The notes under the pieces were generated by a model, which did no database searches, had not been told where the DNA came from, and saw only the letters and a program-made list of their open reading frames with translations. DNA of 12,195 nt from Pelagilacustribacter hypolimneticus (lineage in GTDB: Bacteria > Pseudomonadota > Alphaproteobacteria > Pelagibacterales > Pelagibacteraceae). Position 1 is the first letter of the stretch, and every line of letters starts with the position of its first letter. A program made the position numbers and the translations under genes. This document shows positions 1 through 6,796 of the stretch, piece by piece. The stretch lies in the NCBI GenBank assembly GCA_965235125.1, contig CBDDXH010000027.1:1-12195 (forward strand), in the 5' to 3' direction.

Positions 1-389
1 AAATGAAAGAACATGAAAAAAAACATTATGAATTTTTTGTGCAGGAGATTCAAAAAAGAAACATCAAACCTACAAAACTACTTCCTGTTTGGGATTTACT
101 TGGGTTATCTTTAGGTTTTGGAACAGCAATGCTAGGAGAGAAAGCTGCAATGCTTTGTACCGCATCAATCGAAGAAGTTATCGATAATCATTACAAGAGA
201 CAAACCTTCAAACTCGAAGAAGATGAAAAAGAATTAAAAAACAAGATTAATGAATTTAGAAATGATGAATTAAATCATAAAGATATTGCTTATAAAAATG
301 GTGCAACTAAAGATGGTTTGTACGGATTACTAGATAAAATAATTAAAACATCTTCGCGTATAGCAATAAAAATTTCTGAAAAAATCTAA
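1..389 (+). CDS. coq7: Coq7-family demethoxyubiquinone hydroxylase, 3' part (N-terminus outside window)
   Basis: This is a di-iron monooxygenase of the Coq7/CAT5 family, which performs the hydroxylation of demethoxyubiquinone late in ubiquinone synthesis at the inner membrane. Counting from the first visible Met (base 3), the iron-ligand pattern shows ExxH at residues 5-8, the EEVI..HY helix with Glu57/Glu58, and ExxH again at residues 89-92 (context FRNDELNH). The family's first ligand Glu, in the conserved segment before the first ExxH, is missing. The Met at base 3 aligns inside the first ExxH helix, so it is an internal residue and the true start lies upstream of the window; bases 1-2 belong to the preceding codon. 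The stop at 387-389 touches the stop of the convergent HNH gene. The family call is secure; the exact substrate in this organism is inferred from family membership. Confidence 0.9.
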   Translation, partial: MKEHEKKHYEFFVQEIQKRNIKPTKLLPVWDLLGLSLGFGTAMLGEKAAMLCTASIEEVIDNHYKRQTFKLEEDEKELKNKINEFRNDELNHKDIAYKNGATKDGLYGLLDKIIKTSSRIAIKISEKI

Positions 390-959
390 TTAAGGTTCAA
401 GTTCAATATCCCAATAAAGATAGTCCATCCAACTTTCGTGTAAAAAATTAGGAGGAAAATTTCTACCATTTTTATGTAGATCATCAACGGTAGGTCTAAA
501 AGGTTTTTTAACTAATATAAGATCACAATCCAAATAAAGTTTTCCTCCTTTTTGAACATTGCAGGTTGAACAAGCTGTAACTACATTTTCCCAGTCTGTT
601 TGACCGCCTTTTGACTTTGGAAGCAAGTGATCAAAAGTTAAATCTTTTTTATTTCCACAATACTGACAAGTAAATTTATCTCTTAAAAAGACATTGAATC
701 TTGTAAAATTAGGATTCTCTGAAGGTTTAATAAAATTTTTAAGCGCGATGACGCTTGGTAAATTCATTTCAAAAGAAGGACTCCTGATCTTTCTTTTATA
801 ATTTGAAACTATTGTTACTCGATCTAAAAAAACTGATTTAACAGCATCTTGCCAGCACCATAATGACAAGGGATAATAACTTAGTGGTCTAAAATCTGCA
901 TTTAAAACTAAAGCAGGACACTTTTCTAATGGTACTTTTTCATTAACTGAAATAATCAT
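390..959 (-). CDS. HNH endonuclease domain protein with CxxC/CxxC zinc ribbon
   Basis: A 189-residue protein with a single HNH nuclease domain at about residues 92-140. Visible elements are CxxC at 98-101, the catalytic DH at 110-111 (context LTFDHLLPKSKGG), Asn125, and a second CxxC at 130-133 followed by N134 and K137, the usual beta-beta-alpha metal finger with a structural zinc. The N-terminal 90 residues (ALVLNADFRPLSYYPLSLW) resemble the conserved lead-in of stand-alone chromosomal HNH proteins found across alphaproteobacteria. There is no methyltransferase, restriction subunit or phage gene beside it, so a restriction or phage packaging role is not supported. It is the second gene leftward after the esterase, 63 bases downstream of it, and its stop abuts the coq7 stop. 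No Shine-Dalgarno is close to the ATG, which follows a run of T. The biological role is unknown; DNA nicking or cutting is inferred from the domain only. Confidence 0.88.
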   Translation of the reverse strand: MIISVNEKVPLEKCPALVLNADFRPLSYYPLSLWCWQDAVKSVFLDRVTIVSNYKRKIRSPSFEMNLPSVIALKNFIKPSENPNFTRFNVFLRDKFTCQYCGNKKDLTFDHLLPKSKGGQTDWENVVTACSTCNVQKGGKLYLDCDLILVKKPFRPTVDDLHKNGRNFPPNFLHESWMDYLYWDIELEP

Positions 960-1022
960 AAAAAAAAACTACCTGATTACTAAAATGATTTCAAGTTATA
1001 AAATTGTTGCGGTTAAATAATG

Positions 1023-1676
1023 TTAATACAAATTATTTTTTAGAAACTCTAATCCTAAACTTGATCCTTCTATTGGAATACGGTGTTCGCAATTTTTAAA
1101 AATTTTTGTTGTAATTTTATAACTATTTTTATTAAAAAAATCTTTTGCATCAAGTAAAAAATTTACTGGGACGATTTCATCTTTGTCCCCGTGCATTAAC
1201 AATATATTTGGACGAGAATTGATGTTGTTCTTTAAATGATTTTCATCAATAATTTTGCCAGAATACCCTATTATTGAATTGATTTTATCTTTTCTTTTAA
1301 TTCCGGTTTGTAAACTAATCATGCAACCCTGGCTAAAGCCCCCTATGGCAACTTTTTCACTTGAGAGATTATTATTTTTTATAACTTCATCTATTAAAGT
1401 GTTTAACTTAATTTCAGCTACTAAAGATTTTACAAGAACTTGGTCTTTAGTTTGGTCCATTAAATCAAACCATTGAAACCCTGCAGAGCTGACTGCGCAC
1501 CTTTCAGGTGCGTCTGGACAAACAAATAATGTATCAGGTAAATAAGTTCTCCAATAACTTGCCAATAAAGAAATATCTTTCCCGTCACCACCATAACCGT
1601 GACAAAGAATTACAGCGTTTTTTGGTTTTTCCTTTGAATGAGGATTTAAAATAGTTGTGTTTAACGAATAGCTCAT
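1023..1676 (-). CDS. Alpha/beta-hydrolase carboxylesterase (phospholipase/acyl-protein thioesterase-like family)
   Basis: A 217-residue single-domain serine hydrolase of the Abhydrolase_2 family, the group that includes bacterial carboxylesterases and YpfH. Visible landmarks are the oxyanion-loop HGYGGDG at 26-32, the nucleophile elbow GFSQG at 113-117 (Ser115), the acid in HGDKDEIVP at 162-170 (Asp166), and His198 in CEHRIP. The triad is complete and the length is normal. No signal peptide is visible, so a cytoplasmic ester hydrolase is expected; the substrate (short acyl esters, lysophospholipid or acyl-thioester) cannot be read from the sequence. It starts only 22 bases from the divergent HIG1-type gene and may be co-transcribed with the HNH gene behind it. 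Confidence 0.88.
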   Translation of the reverse strand: MSYSLNTTILNPHSKEKPKNAVILCHGYGGDGKDISLLASYWRTYLPDTLFVCPDAPERCAVSSAGFQWFDLMDQTKDQVLVKSLVAEIKLNTLIDEVIKNNNLSSEKVAIGGFSQGCMISLQTGIKRKDKINSIIGYSGKIIDENHLKNNINSRPNILLMHGDKDEIVPVNFLLDAKDFFNKNSYKITTKIFKNCEHRIPIEGSSLGLEFLKNNLY

Positions 1677-1698
1677 GATATTTAATTAATAATTATTT

Positions 1699-1899
1699 AT
1701 GTCTAATTTTTTATTCAATTTTATAGGTTTTATTTTATTAGGTGCTGTTGCAATTGTTTTAGTGCTAGGTATTTATACTTTATTTAAAGGAGGTGACACC
1801 AGTAAAAAATATTCCAATAAACTAATGCAACTCCGGGTTCTTTTACAATTTATTGCAATTATAGTTTTGGTCCTTCTTGCTTATTTTTTTAAAAATTAA
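1699..1899 (+). CDS. HIG1-domain (hypoxia-induced family) twin-transmembrane protein
   Basis: A 66-residue protein with two hydrophobic helices (about residues 5-28 and 46-64) joined by a charged loop. The loop and the start of the second helix read KKYSNKLMQLRVLLQ, which closely fits the HIG_1_N signature in which a conserved Asn/Lys-Met-xx-Arg segment precedes helix two. In mitochondria the related Rcf1/HIGD1 proteins associate with cytochrome c oxidase and the bc1 complex. Bacterial members are small inner-membrane proteins, best known from alphaproteobacteria, and a respiratory supercomplex role here is only an inference. The start is the first ATG and leaves a 22-base gap to the divergent esterase. 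Its stop overlaps the stop of the convergent thioredoxin gene by four bases. No oxidase genes are nearby. Confidence 0.83.
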   Translation: MSNFLFNFIGFILLGAVAIVLVLGIYTLFKGGDTSKKYSNKLMQLRVLLQFIAIIVLVLLAYFFKN

Positions 1900-2423
1900 A
1901 GGTATTTTTTTAAAAGTTCAGTAAAAGATTTATCATAAAAGTCTACTTCGCCAATAACTCTTCCAAATTCTTGGCCATTTTTATCTATAAGAATACTTGT
2001 GGGAATGCCCCGCATATTAAATATTTTAACTAAAGAAAACTCAGGGTCAAAATAAATATTTAATTTAGAAATTTCTAAGTCAGTAAAAAATTTTTTTGCT
2101 TTTACTTGGTTTGGTTTTTCTAAATTTATTGCGTAAATCAAAATTTCTGGATATTTTTTTGCTAATCTATCTAGAGACGGCATCTCTTTTTTGCAAGGAA
2201 CACACCAAGTTGCCCAGAAATTTAAAATCATGATATTGCCTTTTTTGCCAGCTAAATCCACATCATTTAAATTAAAATCTTTAAATTTTAATTCTTTAAT
2301 TTCTAAGGGCTCCTTGTGAAGTACTATATTTTTAGAGTAATTTGTTTCACTTAGAAGTTGCTGGGCTAGGAAAAAAGCAACAAATACGTGTATATAGATT
2401 TTAAAAGATTTACTAATTTTCAT
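1896..2423 (-). CDS. TlpA-like membrane-anchored or periplasmic thiol-disulfide oxidoreductase
   Basis: A 175-residue thioredoxin-fold protein of the TlpA/ResA group. The N-terminus has lysines followed by a hydrophobic stretch (about residues 9-24), consistent with a signal peptide or an N-terminal anchor that places the domain in the periplasm. The active site is WCVPC at 73-77 within NFWATWCVPCKKE, and the cis-proline motif GIPTS lies at 139-143. Relatives keep periplasmic cysteines reduced, for example for cytochrome c or oxidase CuA assembly; which client applies here is not visible. The gene is divergent from argH with only 30 bases between starts. A tlpA-like gene facing argH is an arrangement I recall from alphaproteobacteria. 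Family assignment is firm, physiological role is inferred. Confidence 0.88.
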   Translation of the reverse strand: MKISKSFKIYIHVFVAFFLAQQLLSETNYSKNIVLHKEPLEIKELKFKDFNLNDVDLAGKKGNIMILNFWATWCVPCKKEMPSLDRLAKKYPEILIYAINLEKPNQVKAKKFFTDLEISKLNIYFDPEFSLVKIFNMRGIPTSILIDKNGQEFGRVIGEVDFYDKSFTELLKKYL

Positions 2424-2453
2424 ATTAATTTAAATTAAAATTAACACAGTAAA

Positions 2454-3842
2454 ATGAAAAATAAAATTAAAACAGTTTGGTCAAAAAGATTAAAAGGTAA
2501 AATCTCTAAATCTTTACAAAGAATTGGCTCTTCCATTAATGTAGATAAAAGACTCTATCAACAGGATATTTTTTCTTCAACTATTCATACACAAATGCTT
2601 ATGAGACAAAGAATTATACCTATAGATAAAGGTAAAAAGATCATTAAAGGTTTAAAAAAGATAAAATCTTTAATTGATAATGGTAAATTTATTTTTGAAG
2701 AGAAATATGAAGATATTCATTTAAATATAGAAAAAAAATTATTTCAAATTATAGGCCCTGCCGCTGGTTTCATGCACACCGCAAGGTCTAGAAATGATCA
2801 AGTAGTTACAGATTTTAAATTGTGGGTAAAAGAATCAACTCAAAATATCTTAAAAGATATTTCTAATGTAATGAAAATAATAATAAAAAATGCTGATAAA
2901 AATATTGATACTGTTATGCCTGGATTCACTCATCTAAAAAATGCCCAGCCTATTTCTTTTGCACATTATCTTTTAGCTTATTATGAAATGCTAAAAAGAG
3001 ATAAAAAAAGATTTGAAAATAATCTAAATCTTTTAGATGAATCTCCTTTGGGTTCAGCTGCTCTATCTGGAACATCTTATAAAATTGATAGAAATTATAC
3101 TGCAAAAAAAATGGGATTTAAAAAGCCTACCGACAATTCAATCGACTCTGTTTCTGATAGAGATTTTGCAATTGACTTTTTATATGCAGCAGCTGTTTGT
3201 GCTATGCACTTATCGAGATTAGCAGAAGATTTTATTATTTTAAATTCTGAAGCTTATAAATTAATTGAATTTAATGATAGCGTTTTAACTGGATCTTCAA
3301 TTATGCCACAAAAAAAAAATCCTGACCCTGCAGAATTAATTAGAGGAAGGGTTGGAATAAATTACGGAAAGCTAAACTCAATTTTAACAATCATGAAAGG
3401 TTTGCCAATGTCATACTTTAAAGATTTACAAGATGATAAGGCTTTAGTGTTTGATGGTTATGATACCTTGAAAGATTCTTTAATAATGTCTTATGAACTA
3501 ATAGAAAATCTTAAAGTTTCAAAAGAAAGAATGTACAAAATGGCTAACCAGGGATTTACTACCGCGACTGATTTCGCAGATTATCTTGTGAAAGAAAAAA
3601 AATTATCTTTTAGAGAATCTTATAATATTTCTTCATTGCTTGTTAATTTTGCTGAGAAAAAAAATAAAACTTTGGATCAAATATCTCTGGAAGAATTAAA
3701 AAAATTCCATAAGGATTTAGATAAAAATGTTTTAAAAATTTTTGATGTAACTCATTCAATGAATTCTAAAAATTCATATGGTGGAACTTCTACAAATAAT
3801 ATAAAGAAAATGATAAAAAAATATAAAAACGAAATTAAATGA
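2454..3842 (+). CDS. argH: Argininosuccinate lyase
   Basis: Catalyses the last step of arginine synthesis, splitting argininosuccinate to arginine and fumarate; a cytoplasmic homotetramer of the fumarase/aspartase superfamily. At 462 residues it has the family's normal length. Signatures in order are SRNDQV at 112-117, FTHLKNAQP at 158-166 with the conserved Thr-His (H160), and the superfamily loop GSSIMPQKKNP at 280-290, whose Ser282 corresponds to the catalytic base. The N-terminal lead (VWSKRLKG) replaces the more usual W-GGRF start but aligns before the conserved DKRLYQQDI segment, supporting the chosen ATG. The stop (TGA, 3840-3842) overlaps the ATG of the small lipoprotein gene as ATGA, indicating translational coupling. 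The gene heads the argH-lptM-lysA-plsC unit. No clear Shine-Dalgarno precedes it. Confidence 0.97.
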   Translation: MKNKIKTVWSKRLKGKISKSLQRIGSSINVDKRLYQQDIFSSTIHTQMLMRQRIIPIDKGKKIIKGLKKIKSLIDNGKFIFEEKYEDIHLNIEKKLFQIIGPAAGFMHTARSRNDQVVTDFKLWVKESTQNILKDISNVMKIIIKNADKNIDTVMPGFTHLKNAQPISFAHYLLAYYEMLKRDKKRFENNLNLLDESPLGSAALSGTSYKIDRNYTAKKMGFKKPTDNSIDSVSDRDFAIDFLYAAAVCAMHLSRLAEDFIILNSEAYKLIEFNDSVLTGSSIMPQKKNPDPAELIRGRVGINYGKLNSILTIMKGLPMSYFKDLQDDKALVFDGYDTLKDSLIMSYELIENLKVSKERMYKMANQGFTTATDFADYLVKEKKLSFRESYNISSLLVNFAEKKNKTLDQISLEELKKFHKDLDKNVLKIFDVTHSMNSKNSYGGTSTNNIKKMIKKYKNEIK

Positions 3843-3952
3843 AAATTTTTTTTTTCATAGTTATAAGTTTATTTATATTAGAAAGTTGTGGCAAAAAATC
3901 AGATCCTAAATACCAAGGAAAAAATAAACAAATAATTATCGTTCTATCTTAA
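3839..3952 (+). CDS. lptM: LptM-like small lipoprotein (37 residues)
   Basis: A very short gene, found by reading the gap between argH and lysA. ATG at 3839 overlaps the argH stop as ATGA, and the TAA at 3950-3952 is five bases before the lysA ATG. The product begins MKIFFFIVISLFILESCGKK: a lysine, a hydrophobic core and a lipobox-like LESC with Cys17 as the predicted lipidated residue. Glu at the position two before Cys is unusual. Directly after the cysteine comes GKKSDPKY, which resembles the CGxKGPLYxP signature of LptM (YifL), the lipoprotein that assists maturation of the LPS translocon LptD. A tiny lipoprotein gene before lysA is a recurring arrangement in proteobacteria as I recall it. 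Position, coupling and lipobox make a real gene likely; the LptM identity is moderately supported because the tail is short and the motif is only partial. Confidence 0.7.
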   Translation: MKIFFFIVISLFILESCGKKSDPKYQGKNKQIIIVLS

Positions 3953-3957
3953 AATAC

Positions 3958-5187
3958 ATGGCTCATATAAAATATTCTGGCTCAAAACTTTTTGTAGAAA
4001 AGTCTTCAGTTTTAAATCTCGCTAAAAAAAATAAAACACCTTTCTATATTTATTCTGAAAATCAAATTAAAGAAAATTATTTAAAGTTAGCCCAAAGTTT
4101 TAAAAATACAAAGCCTCTTATTTGCTTTGCTGCAAAAGCTAATACAAATTTATCAATAATTAAAATACTTGGAAAGTTAGGTGCTGGCGTAGACGTTGTC
4201 TCTGGTGGTGAGCTTCTTAAAGCTATTAAAGCAGGCATTAAAACAAATAAAATAGTTTTTTCTGGAGTGGGAAAAACCGAGGAAGAATTAAAGTTAGCTA
4301 TTAAAAAAAAAATATTGTTAATAAATATTGAGTCTGAAAGTGAAGCAAGATTAATTGATAATATAGGAAAAAAATTTAATAAAAAAATATCTGTTGGCTT
4401 TAGATTAAATCCTGACGTTGATGCAAAAACAAATAAAAAAATTTCAACTGGTAAATCTGAAAATAAATTTGGTATTTCAATAAAAAATTTTAATACATTT
4501 TATAAAAATATTAAACAATTCAAAAATTTAAAAGTTGATGCTTTAAGCGTACACATAGGAAGTCAGATACTTTCAGATGTACCGTACAAAAAAACATTAA
4601 ATATTCTTTTAAAAGTAATAAACAATTTAAAAATAAAACTTAAATATATTGATCTTGGTGGAGGTTTTGGAATCACCTACGATAAAGACGATAAGCAAAT
4701 TAATTTAAACCATTATGCAAAACTAGTGCATGAATTTCAAAAAAAATTAAATTGTAATATTATTTTTGAACCTGGAAGATTTTTAGTTGGAAACTCGGGA
4801 ATTTTGATAAGTAAAATTCAATATATTAAAAAAGGTCCTAATAAATATTTTATTATTTTAGATGCAGGTATGAATGATTTTATGAGGCCAGCCCTTTATG
4901 ATGCTAAGCATGAAATTGTGCCTGTAAATAAAATGTCTAAAAAATTTTCTGGGCCTCTAGAATTTGTGGGGCCTATTTGTGAGTCTACTTGCAAATTTAC
5001 AAAATATAAAAAATATCAAAAGATAAGTGAAGGAGATTTTGTTGCTATTACAAATACTGGTGCTTATGGATTTTCTTTGTCTTCCAACTACAATACAAGA
5101 CCGTTAATTTCAGAAATTCTTGTTAATAAAAATAAATTTAAAATTATAAGAAAAAGACAGGATTTGCTGAAATTAATAAACGCTTAA
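3958..5187 (+). CDS. lysA: Diaminopimelate decarboxylase
   Basis: Converts meso-diaminopimelate to lysine and CO2, the last step of lysine synthesis; a PLP enzyme with the alanine-racemase fold (group IV decarboxylase). Of its 409 residues, the key ones are Lys60 in CFAAKANTN (the PLP Schiff base), His199 in HIGSQ, the phosphate-binding GGGFG at 234-238, EPGR at 271-274, the catalytic Cys341 in PICEST, and Tyr370 in GAYGFS. All are intact and the length is normal. The start at 3958 lies five bases after the lipoprotein stop. The stop overlaps the plsC start by one base as TAATG, a coupling arrangement. Diaminopimelate is also a peptidoglycan precursor, so this enzyme sits at the branch between protein and wall synthesis. 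Confidence 0.97.
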   Translation: MAHIKYSGSKLFVEKSSVLNLAKKNKTPFYIYSENQIKENYLKLAQSFKNTKPLICFAAKANTNLSIIKILGKLGAGVDVVSGGELLKAIKAGIKTNKIVFSGVGKTEEELKLAIKKKILLINIESESEARLIDNIGKKFNKKISVGFRLNPDVDAKTNKKISTGKSENKFGISIKNFNTFYKNIKQFKNLKVDALSVHIGSQILSDVPYKKTLNILLKVINNLKIKLKYIDLGGGFGITYDKDDKQINLNHYAKLVHEFQKKLNCNIIFEPGRFLVGNSGILISKIQYIKKGPNKYFIILDAGMNDFMRPALYDAKHEIVPVNKMSKKFSGPLEFVGPICESTCKFTKYKKYQKISEGDFVAITNTGAYGFSLSSNYNTRPLISEILVNKNKFKIIRKRQDLLKLINA

Positions 5188-5894
5188 TGCAATTTATTAG
5201 ATCTTTAATTTTTAATTTTTTTTTATATTTAGGAATAATATTAGTTTTAATATCTGCTATACCCACTTTACTCCTACCTGCAAAATTGACTCTATATTGC
5301 GGTAAATTTTTAGCTTATTATATTATCCTCATATTAAGAATATTTTTAAATACTAAAGTTATCTTTCATGGACTAGGAAATTTAAAAAAAGTAGAAAAAT
5401 TTTTTATCGCGTCTGCACACCAATCCATGTTTGAAACTTTTGTTTTTCAAGCGCCACTTAATTTCCCTATTTTTATTCTTAAAAAAGAACTTTTAAAAGT
5501 TCCCTTATTTGGTTGGTATCTTAAAAAAATTGGTTCAATTGAAATTATTAGAGAAAAAACAACAAAAGAAAATTTAAATTTTTTTGATAAAATTAAAAAA
5601 TCTATTAATGAAAATAACAGACCTCTCTTAATTTTTCCTCAAGGAACAAGAATTAAATTTAATGAAATAGTTCCTTTTAAAAAAGGCGTGGGAAGAATTT
5701 ATGACTCTCTTGGTTTGCATTGCATACCTGTTGCGTTAAACTCTGGAAAAATTTGGCCTAAAAATAGTTTTTTAAAATATTCTGGAGATATACATATATC
5801 TTTTTTAGAACCTATTAAACCAGGAATAGAAAAAAACGCTTTTATTAAAATACTTGAAGAAAAAATTTATTCTGAAATGAAAAAACTTTCTTAA
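5187..5894 (+). CDS. plsC: 1-acyl-sn-glycerol-3-phosphate acyltransferase (PlsC/LPLAT family)
   Basis: Acylates lysophosphatidate to phosphatidate at the inner membrane, supplying all glycerophospholipids. The 235-residue protein opens with a hydrophobic N-terminal segment (about residues 7-32) and a second one at 41-54. The acyltransferase motifs follow: motif I AHQSMFET with His78 and Glu83 (an HX4E version of the textbook HX4D), motif II KKELLKVPLFGWYL at 99-112, motif III FPQGTR at 150-155, and motif IV CIPVALNSG at 179-187. The HX4E form is, as I recall, usual in alphaproteobacterial members and is not evidence of inactivity. The start ATG shares a base with the lysA stop. The gene ends by overlapping the stop of the convergent tyrA by four bases. 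Acyl-donor preference cannot be told; acylation of another lysolipid is possible. Confidence 0.92.
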   Translation: MQFIRSLIFNFFLYLGIILVLISAIPTLLLPAKLTLYCGKFLAYYIILILRIFLNTKVIFHGLGNLKKVEKFFIASAHQSMFETFVFQAPLNFPIFILKKELLKVPLFGWYLKKIGSIEIIREKTTKENLNFFDKIKKSINENNRPLLIFPQGTRIKFNEIVPFKKGVGRIYDSLGLHCIPVALNSGKIWPKNSFLKYSGDIHISFLEPIKPGIEKNAFIKILEEKIYSEMKKLS

Positions 5895-6796
5895 TCTTTT
5901 TTTCTACCAAAATCTGGCTTACTAGTATCTTGCCCAGCTTTAATAATTTCTTTTCGTAATTCTTTTGTAGAATTAAAAATTTTATAAAGTTTATCTCCAT
6001 TTTTATCATTTAAAGCTTCTTTAAGTTCTTGAAGTTTTTCAATAAATTTATCAATACCTTTAGAAATATTTTCATTATTATCTAAAAAAATATCTCTCCA
6101 CATCAAAGGGTTTGATGCTGCTATTCTTGTAAAGTCTCTTAAGCCACCAGCGCTATACAAAATAACTTCTTGTTTTAATTTATCTTCAACATTAATTACA
6201 GTTCTAACAATATTGTAAGCAATAGCATGCGGTAAATGACTGGTTAAAGATAAGATTTCATCATGTTCCTCTGGGGTCATTATCTTCACTTTACTTCCAA
6301 TGGCCTCCCAAAATGATTTTAAAATTTTTATTGGTTGCTCAGCCACATCTTTTGGTGGCGAAATTATACACCAACGATTTTCAAACATATCTGCGTAGCC
6401 TGCTTTTGGACCGCTTTCTTCTGTCCCGGCTATAGGATGAGAAGGTATCCAATTAATATCTTTTAAATTCATATTATGAATAATTTTCATAACTTCTTTT
6501 TTAACTGACCCCGTATCGGTTAGAATAGTTCCTTTTTTTAAATCATCCTTTATAGATAGTATTATTTCTTTATAACTACTTAAAGGTGTAGCAATAATTA
6601 TTAGATCTGAATCTCTGACACATTGTCTAATGTCTATCGAAATATCTGAACATATATTTTCTTTTTTTAGATATGTAATTACTTCTTTTGACAAATCAAA
6701 AATTTTAATTTCTCTAGATAAATTTTTGTTTTGAATTGCTCTTAAAATTGAAGATCCTATTAAACCACAGCCAATTATAGATATAGTATTAAACAT
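5891..6796 (-). CDS. tyrA: Prephenate/arogenate dehydrogenase
   Basis: Oxidative decarboxylation of prephenate (or arogenate) on the way to tyrosine. The 301-residue protein has an N-terminal Rossmann fold with GCGLIGSS at 9-16 and Asp34 at the end of the second strand (KIFDLS), which suggests NAD+ rather than NADP+. Active-site segments are DTGSVK (Ser97), HPIAGTE starting at His120, SHLPH at 186-190, and GGLRDFTRIA at 217-226 with Arg224, all matching the TyrA family. No chorismate mutase or ACT domain is fused, so it is the monofunctional type. The ATG at 6796 overlaps the hisC stop by eight bases, indicating a coupled hisC-tyrA pair, and its stop overlaps the plsC stop. Substrate specificity for prephenate or arogenate is not readable by eye. 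Confidence 0.95.
   Translation of the reverse strand: MFNTISIIGCGLIGSSILRAIQNKNLSREIKIFDLSKEVITYLKKENICSDISIDIRQCVRDSDLIIIATPLSSYKEIILSIKDDLKKGTILTDTGSVKKEVMKIIHNMNLKDINWIPSHPIAGTEESGPKAGYADMFENRWCIISPPKDVAEQPIKILKSFWEAIGSKVKIMTPEEHDEILSLTSHLPHAIAYNIVRTVINVEDKLKQEVILYSAGGLRDFTRIAASNPLMWRDIFLDNNENISKGIDKFIEKLQELKEALNDKNGDKLYKIFNSTKELRKEIIKAGQDTSKPDFGRKKD

Noticed and set aside
3..5. ATG at base 3 as the true start of coq7
   Set aside because: It falls inside the first ExxH helix of the family, and the first iron-ligand Glu would be missing; the gene simply begins upstream of the window.
960..1022. Possible promoter or small RNA between the esterase and HNH genes
   Set aside because: Candidate -35/-10 pairs on the - strand are poor or badly spaced, and no stable hairpin is visible in this 63-base gap.
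1255..1476. Open frame on the + strand inside the esterase gene
   Set aside because: It lies fully within the coding sequence of the esterase on the other strand, whose catalytic motifs are intact; the frame has no recognisable family features.
3037..3222. Open frame on the + strand inside argH
   Set aside because: It is an out-of-frame shadow of a well-conserved argH segment, with no independent start signal or recognisable domain.
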